64,000 bases of DNA from Shewanella sp. UCD-KL21 (GCF_001957135.1 NZ_MPHK01000021.1:1-64000); one strand, 5' to 3'; counted from the stretch's first letter, positions 1 to 8,779 are shown. The notes: generated from the letters alone by a model not told the origin. Numbers and translations: made by a program.

Positions 1-277
1 GCTTACCGCTTATAATCTCGTCCGTTTAGAGATGGTGGCGATAGCAAAAGAGGCAGAGGTTGCACCCACTCGAATTAGTTTTACGGCAGCAATAAGTCTG
101 ATAGATACCCAATTGAGGTGGCAGGCTCTATCACCTGATGGAAAGTTGCCCGCTAAATTGAAGCAAATGCGTGCCGATATAAAACACTTTATCTTGCCTG
201 ATAAAAGAAAGCACCGAACGTATCCACGTTCAGTGCTTTATATACCTAGCCGCTATCCACTTAGGTTTAAACAGTAA
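1..277 (+). mobile_element. 3' end of an IS4-type transposase gene (partial)
   Basis: An open frame enters from the left window edge, reading LTAYNLVRLE before the first internal Met at 32, and stops at 277. The stretch AYNLVRLEM followed by PTRISFTAA resembles the C-terminal end of IS4-family DDE transposases, from memory of that family. Only about 90 residues are visible, so the catalytic core lies outside the window and I cannot tell whether the element is intact. A terminator-like palindrome follows at 296. It abuts plsY, where a housekeeping gene would be expected in related genomes. Confidence 0.65.
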
Positions 278-295
278 TGCTTATCCGAACGGCAT

Positions 296-318
296 TAAGC
301 CATGGCTTAGGTTTTTTT
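296..318 (+). terminator. Terminator after the transposase tail
   Basis: TAAGCCATGGCTTA is a perfect 14-bp palindrome followed by GG and seven T residues, a plausible rho-independent terminator for the transposase. It may also lie near the right end of the element, but no target duplication can be assessed. Confidence 0.5.
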
Positions 319-357
319 ATATCAATAATATAATCAGCTAGATAGCTTGAGATAAAA

Positions 358-966
358 TTAGTTAGTTTGTTTTTTCTTACGGGAAAGTTTGCTTTCTTCG
401 CCTATTCTCAAGCGCTTAATATTATCTTTATGGCGAATGACGATTAATAAAGAGAGCATTGCCACAGGAATAACAAAGCGTTCGTCTAACCACCATGTGT
501 AAACTGGTGCAAGTATTGCAGTTAAAATAGCGGCTAATGATGAATAGCGGGTAATAACTACAAATACTAGCCAAGTAATTATTAACATGGCCGCTAAATC
601 GCCGCCAATAGGGGCCATCGCGCCAAAGGCAGTTGCTACGCCTTTACCGCCTTGGAAGTTAAAAAAGAGCGGGTAGATGTGGCCTAAACAAGCTGCGATG
701 GCAATCAGCCCTAATGACACGGCATCTTGGCCTAGTAAGTAACTGCAATAGCTGGGGGCGGCACCTTTAAGCATATCGAAAAATAACACTAAGGCAGCAG
801 AACTTGCGCCGCCGATACGAAGTACGTTGGTTGCGCCAGGGTTACCTGAACCTTCAGTGCGAGGGTCGGGTAAACCTCTTAATTTACAAACCAAAATGGC
901 ACTTGAAATCGAACCGGCTAGGTAGGCGGTTATAATCATCAATATTGTGATTGTAACAGCGCTCAA
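358..966 (-). CDS. plsY: Acyl phosphate:glycerol-3-phosphate acyltransferase PlsY
   Basis: Inner-membrane enzyme that transfers an acyl group from acyl phosphate to glycerol-3-phosphate, the first step of phospholipid synthesis. The 202 residues match the family length and carry the PlsY motifs GSGNPGATN (39-47), GHIYP (95-99) and GGKGVAT (106-112) among several hydrophobic segments. The start is TTG, supported by AGGA seven bases upstream. It is divergent from folB, with 241 bp between them. In related genomes plsY, folB and tsaD lie together; here the side downstream of plsY carries the IS fragment instead. Confidence 0.95.
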   Translation of the reverse strand: MSAVTITILMIITAYLAGSISSAILVCKLRGLPDPRTEGSGNPGATNVLRIGGASSAALVLFFDMLKGAAPSYCSYLLGQDAVSLGLIAIAACLGHIYPLFFNFQGGKGVATAFGAMAPIGGDLAAMLIITWLVFVVITRYSSLAAILTAILAPVYTWWLDERFVIPVAMLSLLIVIRHKDNIKRLRIGEESKLSRKKKQTN

Positions 967-1207
967 ATTGGTGTCCTTAGTCTTCTTAGGGTATCATCGC
1001 CCATTAATTTATATCACTTGATCTTAATGGTTATTATCAGCTTTTAAAACGCTATTTAGAATGGTTATCATTCATAAATAGATAGCCATTATCCTACTGC
1101 TTTAGTTGCTCAGGAAAAAGACAAAAATCATAATAACGGTTAATTGATGTCATTATCAGCTTTTTTAGGCTGTTTTTTTAAATAAATGAGTAAAACTCGG
1201 AGAAAGC

Positions 1208-1561
1208 ATGGATAAAGTTCTTATTCGCGAGCTAAAAATTGAAACTGTAATTGGGATCTACGAGTGGGAAAAACAAATACAGCAAACATTGCTCATCGAT
1301 TTAGATATGGCTTGGGATAATAAAATGGCTGCTGCCACTGATGATTATCAACATGCCTTGTGCTACGAAAGTGTGTCTAACCGCCTTACAGCATTAATCA
1401 CTCAAAAACCGGTTGAGCTAATTGAAACCGTCGCTGAAATGATTGCCGAGTGTTTGATGACGGAATTTAAGGTTGCAGGGGTTAAAGTGACAGTGATGAA
1501 ACCTGGTGCAGTAGCTACTGCAGTCTCTGTTGGTGTGGTTATTGAGCGCGGTCAATTTTAA
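1208..1561 (+). CDS. folB: Dihydroneopterin aldolase
   Basis: Cytosolic enzyme that cleaves 7,8-dihydroneopterin to 6-hydroxymethyl-dihydropterin and glycolaldehyde in folate synthesis. The 117 residues match the family length, with the expected acidic residue in GIYEWE (E19) and a lysine in VTVMKPG (K98) at the positions of the FolB active-site pair. The ATG follows GGAG six bases upstream. folK, encoding the next pathway enzyme, begins about 65 bp downstream, so the two probably share a transcript. Confidence 0.94.
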   Translation: MDKVLIRELKIETVIGIYEWEKQIQQTLLIDLDMAWDNKMAAATDDYQHALCYESVSNRLTALITQKPVELIETVAEMIAECLMTEFKVAGVKVTVMKPGAVATAVSVGVVIERGQF

Positions 1562-1625
1562 TCAGATGTTTTAGCGCGATTTAATCATCTTTTCATGTTT
1601 GTTCTTTATATTACAGAGTGAGTTA

Positions 1626-2129
1626 ATGGCACGTATTTATATCAGTCTAGGCACTAATATTGACCCTGTTGCACACATGCAGTCAGGCTTAATTGATTTG
1701 CACCAGCAATTTGGCCCATTACAGTTATCAAGGATGTTTGAAAGTGAAGCGGTTGGGTTTCAAGGCACCAACTTTTTAAATATGGTGGCCGCAGCAGATA
1801 CTGACATGAGTATTGCTGAGGTAGTTGCCAGCTTTAAACGAATAGAAAAGCAAAATGGCCGCATTCGCGGTGAAAAAAAATTTAGTCCACGAAGTTTAGA
1901 TATCGACTTACTGCTTTATGATGATGAAATTTGTCAGCAGCCGGTTGAACTGCCTCGAGGTGAGATTTTATTTAATGCTTTTGTATTGTGGCCGCTTGCT
2001 GAAATTGCGCCGCAATTAACTCACCCAATCGCTCATCAACCCTATCAATTACTTTGGGATAATTACGATAAATCTAGCCAGCACATTTGGCCGATTGAAT
2101 TTGACTTCCCAGCAACACTGACACGTTAA
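1626..2129 (+). CDS. folK: 2-amino-4-hydroxy-6-hydroxymethyldihydropteridine pyrophosphokinase
   Basis: Transfers pyrophosphate from ATP to 6-hydroxymethyl-dihydropterin, directly after FolB in folate synthesis. The 167-residue form starting MARIYISLGTN fits the family N-terminus; a longer frame from 1599 only adds nine poorly justified residues. The HPPK signature is clear: GRIRGEKK followed by SPRSLDIDLLLYDD, with R89 and the metal-binding pair D92 and D94. uppP begins 17 bp downstream, giving a folB-folK-uppP run. Confidence 0.94.
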   Translation: MARIYISLGTNIDPVAHMQSGLIDLHQQFGPLQLSRMFESEAVGFQGTNFLNMVAAADTDMSIAEVVASFKRIEKQNGRIRGEKKFSPRSLDIDLLLYDDEICQQPVELPRGEILFNAFVLWPLAEIAPQLTHPIAHQPYQLLWDNYDKSSQHIWPIEFDFPATLTR

Positions 2130-2146
2130 TATTTTAAAGGACAATC

Positions 2147-2947
2147 ATGGAAACCATTCAGGTTATTATACTTGCCATCATTCAAGGGCTAACAGAGTTT
2201 TTACCTATTTCAAGCTCCGCTCACCTGATTTTGCCTGCGCAAATATTAGGCTGGCAAGATCAAGGTCTTTTCTTTGATGTTGCTGTTCATATTGGTTCAT
2301 TATTGGCGGTAGTGATCTATTTTAGAAAAGAAATTTGGCTGATGCTCAATGCGTGGATAGCGAGCATGGTTAAAGGTGTTCATACCCAAGACAGTAAATT
2401 AGCTTGGTGGATCATTTTAGCCACATTACCAGCGGTGTTCTTTGGCTTTATGGCAAAAGATTTAATCGAAACCTACCTACGTGGCCCAGGGGTTATTGCT
2501 ATCACCACGGTTATCTTTGGTTTGCTGTTGTGGGTCGGTGATAAAATGGCCCGTAATGAGTTAACTGAGTATCAAACCGGTTGGAGAAAGGCGCTATTAA
2601 TCGGTTTTGCTCAAGCATTGGCGATTATTCCTGGTACGTCACGTTCAGGGATTACCATCACAGCCGCTTTGATGCTAGGTTTAAACAAAGAAGCTGCAGC
2701 ACGCTTTTCATTTTTAATGTCAATACCAGTGATTTTAGGGGCGGCAATTTTAATGACGAAAGACGCTGTTTCAAGTGACTTGGTGATTAATTATGGTGAG
2801 GTATTGTTAGGTGTGCTGGTGTCGTTTTTTGCGGCTTATACCTGTATCTACTTTTTCTTGAAAATTATCAGCAAGATTGGCATGACGCCATTTGTGCTGT
2901 ATCGCCTAACTCTTGGCGCAGTATTATGTGGCTTTATATTCCTGTAA
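2147..2947 (+). CDS. uppP: Undecaprenyl-diphosphatase UppP (BacA)
   Basis: Inner-membrane phosphatase that recycles undecaprenyl pyrophosphate to the monophosphate carrier used for peptidoglycan and O-antigen; its activity gives bacitracin tolerance. The 266 residues contain the family motifs EFLPISSSAH (17-26) and PGTSRSG (162-168) with Arg166, and about eight hydrophobic segments. AAAGGA lies just before the ATG. It ends the folB-folK-uppP run and is followed by a rho-independent terminator at 3011. Confidence 0.96.
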   Translation: METIQVIILAIIQGLTEFLPISSSAHLILPAQILGWQDQGLFFDVAVHIGSLLAVVIYFRKEIWLMLNAWIASMVKGVHTQDSKLAWWIILATLPAVFFGFMAKDLIETYLRGPGVIAITTVIFGLLLWVGDKMARNELTEYQTGWRKALLIGFAQALAIIPGTSRSGITITAALMLGLNKEAAARFSFLMSIPVILGAAILMTKDAVSSDLVINYGEVLLGVLVSFFAAYTCIYFFLKIISKIGMTPFVLYRLTLGAVLCGFIFL

Positions 2948-3010
2948 TATGAACCACAATTGATTAATCATTATGAGAGACAAAATCATCAATGATTAAT
3001 AAAATAAATA

Positions 3011-3034
3011 ACGGGTGTGAGCACCCGTTTTTTA
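3011..3034 (+). terminator. Terminator after uppP
   Basis: Stem ACGGGTG / CACCCGT with a four-base loop, followed by a run of T; 64 bp after the uppP stop and before rlmA. Confidence 0.85.
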
Positions 3035-3074
3035 TTCCTTAAATTTAGCTGTAAAGTCTAGGACGTTTTCTGTA

Positions 3075-3902
3075 ATGAACTCAATTTTGATCTGCCCTAA
3101 GTGTGCGACAGCATTGCATTATCATCAGGCCTCAGCAGGCTACTATTGTGATAATAAGCATCATATTGATAAAAATGCTCAAGGCTATTTATCCTTTGTT
3201 ACCTCAACCAAGTTTAAGGGCGCGAATGAGTCACGCCAGCAATTGCGCTCGAAACGCTTCCTTATGGCTGAAGACTTGTTTAAACCGTTAATGGATAAAC
3301 TGAGTGAGTCATTTAATCAATTGGTTGATGGGCGCACCGAGCTACAGCACCTGAACTTTAGCTGTGCTGATGGTCTATATTTGCGACACCTTGCTGCCAG
3401 CACTACTGTTGATGTCAGCCATTGGGGCGTTTCTGAAGCTGAGAACGCACTATTTGCGGCTAGCAAAGAAAATACTCCAGCTAATTTAATCCTGACTCCT
3501 TATAAAAAGTTACCTTTTGCTGATAACAGTTTAGATATCGTGTCGCTATTTGACGTGGCTTTAAAAGGCAAAGAATGTCTCAGGGTGTTAAAAGACAGCG
3601 GTAGATTATTAATGTTAGTGCCTGGCCCTCGGCATTTATGGCAACTGAAGCAGCAGGTATATGACAATTTAGCGGAAAAGCCATTGCAGTTGAATTTACC
3701 CAAGCAGATTGAAGTGGTTAATACTGAATCGATTAGCTTTACGGGTGATGTGAGCGGCGAACAAGCAATGACATTGCTGGAGATGAACCACCTTGCATGG
3801 CGGGTAAATGATCAATTAAAGCATCAAATTAAGAGTCATCCTGTGACAGGATTGGAATTTGATTATGTGTTGATAACTGCAAAGCTAGCAGAAGCCAAGT
3901 AA
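3075..3902 (+). CDS. RlmA-like 23S rRNA (guanine-N1) methyltransferase, divergent
   Basis: Homologue of RlmA (RrmA), which N1-methylates G745 of 23S rRNA in E. coli. The N-terminal zinc ribbon is intact (C7, C10, C25, H29), followed by GYLSFV, the LPFADNSLD segment, and PGPRHLWQLKQQVY near residue 185, all colinear with E. coli RlmA. The SAM-binding motif I is eroded: the family DxGCGEG loop reads LNFSCADGLYL (93-103). The 275-residue length is normal. The protein may bind SAM differently or may have lost catalysis. It is a single gene between uppP and the convergent lpp. Confidence 0.75.
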   Translation: MNSILICPKCATALHYHQASAGYYCDNKHHIDKNAQGYLSFVTSTKFKGANESRQQLRSKRFLMAEDLFKPLMDKLSESFNQLVDGRTELQHLNFSCADGLYLRHLAASTTVDVSHWGVSEAENALFAASKENTPANLILTPYKKLPFADNSLDIVSLFDVALKGKECLRVLKDSGRLLMLVPGPRHLWQLKQQVYDNLAEKPLQLNLPKQIEVVNTESISFTGDVSGEQAMTLLEMNHLAWRVNDQLKHQIKSHPVTGLEFDYVLITAKLAEAK

Positions 3903-3964
3903 GTTTATTATAGAGTTATAGATTACGCGGCATGATGTTATGTAGATTTAACCCTGCAGATACA

Positions 3965-4020
3965 ATTAAGGCTTGAAATGGTAAACGACTTAAGTCTGTT
4001 TACTATGTTCAAGCCTTAAT
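3965..4020. repeat. 56-nt near-perfect inverted repeat between rlmA and lpp
   Basis: Outer arms ATTAAGGCTTGAA (3965-3977) and TTCAAGCCTTAAT (4008-4020) pair perfectly. The inner arms ATGGTAAAC and GTTTACTAT pair with one mismatch, and the centre GACTTAAGTC is itself palindromic. It sits between convergent genes and could stabilise or end either transcript, but no clear T-run follows on either strand. Confidence 0.75.
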
Positions 4021-4057
4021 AATCAACCTATAAAAATAAGCTAATTTTCATGTATTC

Positions 4058-4324
4058 TTACTTTTTGTAAGAAGAAGCCATGTTATCGATGCGATCGTTT
4101 GCACGCTTAGCTTCAGCTTGAGCGTCCATAGAAGCTGCTTTAGAATCTTTCACATCAGCAGATAATTTGCTTTGCTCTGATTTTAAAGAGCTAACTTCAG
4201 AAGATAGTTGATCAACTTTGTTACCTAGGTTAGCAACACTTTCTTCTAAAGCAGTAGTGTTTGCACAGCCACCGATAAGAGCAGTCATAGCAACACCAGC
4301 AATCATTAATACTTTCTTGTTCAT
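4058..4324 (-). CDS. lpp: Lpp-type murein lipoprotein
   Basis: Outer-membrane lipoprotein that tethers the membrane to peptidoglycan through its C-terminal lysine. The 88-residue protein has a signal peptide with lipobox LIGGC (Cys20), a hydrophobic-heptad coiled coil, and a C-terminal segment AKRANDRIDNMAS ending in Tyr-Lys-Lys, matching the end of E. coli Lpp. The start is placed at MNKK, after AAGGGA; a longer frame adds five residues. The mature chain is about 69 residues against 58 in E. coli. A possible promoter (TTGCCA, 15-bp spacer, TACAAT) lies near 4401-4427 on this strand. Confidence 0.88.
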   Translation of the reverse strand: MNKKVLMIAGVAMTALIGGCANTTALEESVANLGNKVDQLSSEVSSLKSEQSKLSADVKDSKAASMDAQAEAKRANDRIDNMASSYKK

Positions 4325-4603
4325 GGAAAATCCCTTCATTATAGGTTGTAATAAATTGCTGAGGCATAATACCCAACAGCCTTTTAATTATGTCACAGCT
4401 ATTGTATTTTGCTACACAAAATGGCAAAAAAAATCATAAAAAACAGCGTAAACCCAATTAATGTAAGGATATTCATCTGTAGAAATTTGCAAAAAGGCAT
4501 AATCTACGGCGTTAGTATTAGGTTAATCGCTCTGATATTGAAGTAGTGTTAAGGTTTCGGTTTGTGCATTTTTAGTGCTTAAACGTAACAATTATAATGC
4601 TTA

Positions 4604-5830
4604 TTAAACTTGGCTTTTTTTATACAGGCTAATAGCCTCAGCTCTGCGTATGCTCAACTGCTGTTTAATTTCTGCGCCCCTAAATCCATCACTAATCACC
4701 TGCTGCACATCGACCTCTTTGGCAATGTTAAAGCAATGTGTTAAAAACTCGCTTTGTGGATACTGCGCTTGCTCAAAACCTGTTCGACCTTGGATATCGG
4801 CCTGACAACATAACAATAACTCAGCTAAGCGCTGGGGTTTGCGCCAGAAGTCACCCTTATCAAAAATCTTTATAATGGTTTCAGGGCGTAACTCTAGTGC
4901 GTTATGGATATTTTGATGTTGGTCGCTGCACAGCAGTGCCAATTCTTTGTATTCATTTGGGGCTTTAATTCTTTGAACTAGCTTTTTGATTATCGGTAAG
5001 CCCTTTTGGCCGTGGCCATGATGTTTTGGCCAAAGCTCTGCAGGGGTAACGGCTTTACCTAAATCATGAACCAAAGCGGCAAAACGTATGGTTTTTTTAT
5101 CAGTGAGTTTGGCCGCCGCTTGCACTACCATCATGGTATGAATGCCTGAGTCTATTTCAGGATGCCATTTTTCAGGTTGAGGTACGCCGAACAAGGCATC
5201 TATCTCGGGAAATAACACCTTAAGCGCTCCACAACAGCGTAGCTGCTCAAAAAAGACTTCGGGGTTGCGACTACTTAATGCTTTATCTAGCTCTTGCCAC
5301 ACGCGCTCAGGCGTTAGATACGCTAACTCGCCTGAGTCACTGATACTTTGCATCAGTGCTAAAGTTTCTTTAGCGATAGTAAAACCAAGGTGGGCAAAAC
5401 GCGCCGCAAATCGGGCAACCCGCAGTACCCGCAATGGATCTTCAATAAACGCATCTGACACATGACGCAATTGGCGCTGATCAATATCGGCCATGCCGCC
5501 GTAGGGATCGTATAAATTACCTTGGTCATCTAGGGCCATGGCATTAATGGTTAGATCCCGGCGCAGTAAATCCTGCTCCAAAGTGACCTCTTTATTGGCA
5601 TCGCAGCTAAAGCCTGAATACCCTTGGCCACTTTTACGTTCGGTGCGTGCTAAGGCATATTCTTGTTGGGTTTTAGGGTGCAAAAAAACCGGGAAATCAC
5701 GGCCAACTTGGCTATAACCAAGGGCAAACATTTCCTCGGTTGAACCACCCACAACCACATAATCTTTGTCTTTGACTGGAAGTGATAAAAAACCGTCGCG
5801 AACGGCGCCACCAACTAAATAGATTTTCAT
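4604..5830 (-). CDS. cca: CCA-adding tRNA nucleotidyltransferase with HD domain
   Basis: Adds or repairs the 3' CCA end of tRNAs without a template. Residues 1-140 form the nucleotidyltransferase head with GGAVRD (7-12) and the metal pair D21 and D23 in KDKD, then RRDLTINAMA and the RVLRVARFAARF region. A C-terminal HD phosphohydrolase domain carries ALVHDLGKA, as in E. coli Cca (412 residues), so this is the bifunctional gammaproteobacterial type. It is a single gene, divergent from gspA. Confidence 0.95.
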   Translation of the reverse strand: MKIYLVGGAVRDGFLSLPVKDKDYVVVGGSTEEMFALGYSQVGRDFPVFLHPKTQQEYALARTERKSGQGYSGFSCDANKEVTLEQDLLRRDLTINAMALDDQGNLYDPYGGMADIDQRQLRHVSDAFIEDPLRVLRVARFAARFAHLGFTIAKETLALMQSISDSGELAYLTPERVWQELDKALSSRNPEVFFEQLRCCGALKVLFPEIDALFGVPQPEKWHPEIDSGIHTMMVVQAAAKLTDKKTIRFAALVHDLGKAVTPAELWPKHHGHGQKGLPIIKKLVQRIKAPNEYKELALLCSDQHQNIHNALELRPETIIKIFDKGDFWRKPQRLAELLLCCQADIQGRTGFEQAQYPQSEFLTHCFNIAKEVDVQQVISDGFRGAEIKQQLSIRRAEAISLYKKSQV

Positions 5831-5972
5831 AAATGTTTTTGCCTAAGGAGCTATATCTTAAGTATCTTAAGATAAATCTTAGCACGACTAACATTTCTGC
5901 TGCTAAATTTTGACAAGCAGTACGGCAAGATATAACTTGACCCGTCAGTTATAGATAAGGATTTTTGGCCAG

Positions 5973-7589
5973 ATGTATAAAGCATTTTATGGATTAAATG
6001 ATAATCCATTTTCAATCGCACCCAACCCACATTATTTGTTCTTAAGCGACCGACACCGAGAAGCATTAGCGCATTTAACCTATGGTCTGGGCGAGACCGG
6101 TGGCTTCGTGTTATTAACGGGTGAGGTTGGTACGGGCAAAACCACAGTGTCTCGTTGTTTATTAAAGCAATTACCTGAGCACACGGATACCGCTTTTATA
6201 CTTAATCCATCATTAACTGAGCAAGAGTTACTGGCAACCTTGTGTGATGAACTTGCCATTAGCTATGGTGATGATCCTTCAATTAAACAACTGACCGACT
6301 TAATCAGCCAGTATTTACTGAATAATCATCAAAATGGCCGCAATACCGTATTAATTATCGATGAAGCGCAGCATTTACGCCCAGAGGTGTTAGAGCAACT
6401 ACGATTACTGACCAACCTAGAAACAGATACCAAAAAACTGCTGCAAGTTATTCTTATTGGCCAGCCAGAATTACAGCAACTGCTTAAACGTCAAGAGTTG
6501 CGCCAGTTAGCCCAGCGAATTACCGCAAGATATCATTTGTTGCCTTTGACCGTTGAAGAGATTGCCCTGTATGTGCAACATCGATTACAAGTTGCTGGGC
6601 GTTTCGAGCCGTTATTTTCTAAAAAAGCCTGTAAAGCATTACATAAATACAGTGGCGGTATTCCACGTTTAACCAACCTGTTGTGTGAACGAGCCTTAAT
6701 GGCCGGTTATGGCCAATCAAAAGTGCCAATCGATCAGCATATGGTTAAGCAAGCTGCTGCTGAAGTATTAGGTGAAATGCCGGTAGAGACTCGTTCTCAT
6801 TGGCCTTTAACCATTGCTGCGACATTGGTGATTACCTTTGGGGTGTCTTTTTATGGCTTTTTACCGCAACAAGTTGGCTCAGAGCAGGTGAGTGCTTTAG
6901 TTAATAAACAAGCGGTTGAAAACATGGTTGTTATTGAAGATGCAGCCCATGTGGCATCAACACAAGCTAATCGCAATCAAACTATTGTCCGCGCCGCGAT
7001 GGCGCAAAGTCGCAGCATTGATATTGCCTTTGCTGGACTGTTTGCCTTATGGGGAAAACAACCCATTATTGGTTTATCTTCTTGCCAAGCAGCGACACAG
7101 CAAGGCCTGCTATGCCATCAACAACAAGGTAATTGGAACAGTATTGCACGCTTGAATTATCCTGCGGTGGTCTATCTAGAGGATCAGCAAGCGAATCAAT
7201 TCTATGGGGTTGTTGTCGCCCGAGAAGGTGAGCAAGTATTACTGCAATTAAATGAGCAGCAACTTTGGGTCAACAAGGATTGGTTTAACCGTCATTTTAG
7301 CGGCACCTTTGAAATCTTATGGCAAACCGATGGCGTCATGCCAAGAGAAATCGGTCAAACATCCAGTTTGTCGCAAATTCAATGGTTAGAAAATAGTTTA
7401 GCCTTGGTACAACAGCGAGCGGCGAGATTATTAAACCGATTTGATAATACCTTAGAGCAAGATTTAATGGCCTTTCAGCGTCAACATGGACTTAAATCTG
7501 ATGGTATAGCGGGGAGCCAAACTTTGGTGCAGCTTAACTTATACCTTAGTAAGCAAGGCCCAAGATTAACTAAAGTAGGGCGCAGCTAA
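5973..7589 (+). CDS. gspA: General secretion pathway ATPase GspA (ExeA)
   Basis: Inner-membrane ATPase that with GspB helps insert and assemble the type II secretion secretin through the peptidoglycan. The AAA domain starts with the ExeA signature YGLNDNPFSI and has Walker A GEVGTGKTT (50-58) and Walker B TVLIIDEAQ (125-133). A membrane segment lies near 275-295. Beyond it are a C39-peptidase-like region and a C-terminal PG_binding_1 domain (FQRQHGLKSDGIAG). The 538 residues match Aeromonas ExeA. Its stop overlaps the gspB start in TAATG, implying coupled translation. No other T2SS genes are in the window. Confidence 0.9.
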   Translation: MYKAFYGLNDNPFSIAPNPHYLFLSDRHREALAHLTYGLGETGGFVLLTGEVGTGKTTVSRCLLKQLPEHTDTAFILNPSLTEQELLATLCDELAISYGDDPSIKQLTDLISQYLLNNHQNGRNTVLIIDEAQHLRPEVLEQLRLLTNLETDTKKLLQVILIGQPELQQLLKRQELRQLAQRITARYHLLPLTVEEIALYVQHRLQVAGRFEPLFSKKACKALHKYSGGIPRLTNLLCERALMAGYGQSKVPIDQHMVKQAAAEVLGEMPVETRSHWPLTIAATLVITFGVSFYGFLPQQVGSEQVSALVNKQAVENMVVIEDAAHVASTQANRNQTIVRAAMAQSRSIDIAFAGLFALWGKQPIIGLSSCQAATQQGLLCHQQQGNWNSIARLNYPAVVYLEDQQANQFYGVVVAREGEQVLLQLNEQQLWVNKDWFNRHFSGTFEILWQTDGVMPREIGQTSSLSQIQWLENSLALVQQRAARLLNRFDNTLEQDLMAFQRQHGLKSDGIAGSQTLVQLNLYLSKQGPRLTKVGRS

Positions 7590-8779
7590 TGTCTATTTTA
7601 TTAGATGCCGTGACCAAAGAAAAACAGCAACAGATGGGCGAGTTACCTGATGCGGTATTAACCCCAAGGGCTGGTTATAAACCAGCGACTAAGCAGCACT
7701 GGTTTAGTCAGCTTTGGGGCAAGGCGCTGGTGTTAATCTCAGTGATCTTATTAGGCGTGTTATCTGCATGGGGCTTAGCGACATTAGTACAACCGACTTT
7801 AACGGCGAATTCAGCACTAACTTCTAGTGAGGAAGATGCAGCTGTTAAGCAAGCCAGAACGCAGCAAAGCCAGAGCACCAATACCGCTCAGGCGGGCAGT
7901 GGCGAGAGCGCTCAAGCAGCTAGTGGCGAGATAAGAATTGCTAATAAAGTGGCTTTGCCCTTGGCAAAACCACAAGCTGTTTCTGGCTATGACTTATCTT
8001 CAAATAACTCATCTTTAAATAGCTCATTTTCAAGTGACTCACCTTCAAGTAATTCATCAGCAAAGAGTTCCTCAAATAGCCTTGATAATACTCAGTATGA
8101 GTATCGCTTGAATGAGAGTAATCGAGGTCAAGTAAGCTCAGCATCGCAAAATGAGCTTACCGCTAGCGCAGTAAGTGCAACTGGTACTTCAACTGCGAGT
8201 AAGAATGACCCCCAACGGCAGTTAACTGCCGCTGAGTTAACCGCGCTTTATGGCGAAGATGCGATTATTTTAGGGGCCAATTCTAACTATAAGCAAATAT
8301 CAGATTTAACTGCACTGCAGATGAAAGTGGCAACCGCAGCTGAAAACGTCAATTTGGAGCAGCAAGGCGCGAGCAATGAAGTGACTGCTACCCAAAACAC
8401 CCCAGAAAAAAATCAGTTAACTGCTGAGCAATCGAATAATTTAATGGCCGCTTTTCAAGCCGCTCTTAAAGATGTTGAGTATGAAGAATCAGCCAATAAA
8501 CCTGTGACTGAAGCTGAGTTTGACCCCATCCCGACACCAAAATCAGATAAGATCCCGAAATACGGTGAGCTACCTGCCAGTGTGCAATTACAAGTGCCAG
8601 AGTTTAATATTCAGGCTCATGTCTATTCTTCTGATGCCAATAATCGTTGGTTAAACATTGATGGTGCAGAGCTTCAAGAAGGCGATGTGATCAGTGGAAA
8701 GCTTAAAATTATCGAAATAAGACCCAGAGATGTGATACTTGAAATCGATGGCTCAGAGTTTAAAGTGCCAGCAATTTAG
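7589..8779 (+). CDS. gspB: General secretion pathway protein GspB (ExeB)
   Basis: Partner of GspA in secretin assembly. The protein has a cytoplasmic N-terminus beginning MSILLDAVTKEK, one membrane helix near residues 47-70, a long low-complexity periplasmic linker, and a C-terminal T2SSB domain (about 330-396) with VQLQVPEFNIQAHVYS and WLNIDGAEL. The linker at residues 134-163 is Ser/Asn-rich and encoded by a degenerate 15-bp tandem repeat. At 396 residues it is longer than I recall for ExeB, the excess being the linker. A bidirectional terminator follows at 8813. Confidence 0.88.
   Translation: MSILLDAVTKEKQQQMGELPDAVLTPRAGYKPATKQHWFSQLWGKALVLISVILLGVLSAWGLATLVQPTLTANSALTSSEEDAAVKQARTQQSQSTNTAQAGSGESAQAASGEIRIANKVALPLAKPQAVSGYDLSSNNSSLNSSFSSDSPSSNSSAKSSSNSLDNTQYEYRLNESNRGQVSSASQNELTASAVSATGTSTASKNDPQRQLTAAELTALYGEDAIILGANSNYKQISDLTALQMKVATAAENVNLEQQGASNEVTATQNTPEKNQLTAEQSNNLMAAFQAALKDVEYEESANKPVTEAEFDPIPTPKSDKIPKYGELPASVQLQVPEFNIQAHVYSSDANNRWLNIDGAELQEGDVISGKLKIIEIRPRDVILEIDGSEFKVPAI
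7988..8077 (+). repeat. Degenerate 15-bp tandem repeat inside gspB
   Basis: Six in-frame 15-bp units (for example AATAACTCATCTTTA, AATAGCTCATTTTCA, AGTGACTCACCTTCA) encode Ser/Asn-rich pentapeptides in the periplasmic linker. Unit length is a multiple of three, so copy-number change keeps the frame. Confidence 0.8.

Noticed and set aside
1059..1073. Fur-box-like sequence GAATGGTTATCATTC in the plsY-folB gap
   Set aside because: It matches only the core loosely, and neither neighbour is an iron gene.
1033..1164. Two copies of ATTATCAGCTTTT in the plsY-folB gap
   Set aside because: Only two 13-bp copies in AT-rich sequence; likely chance.
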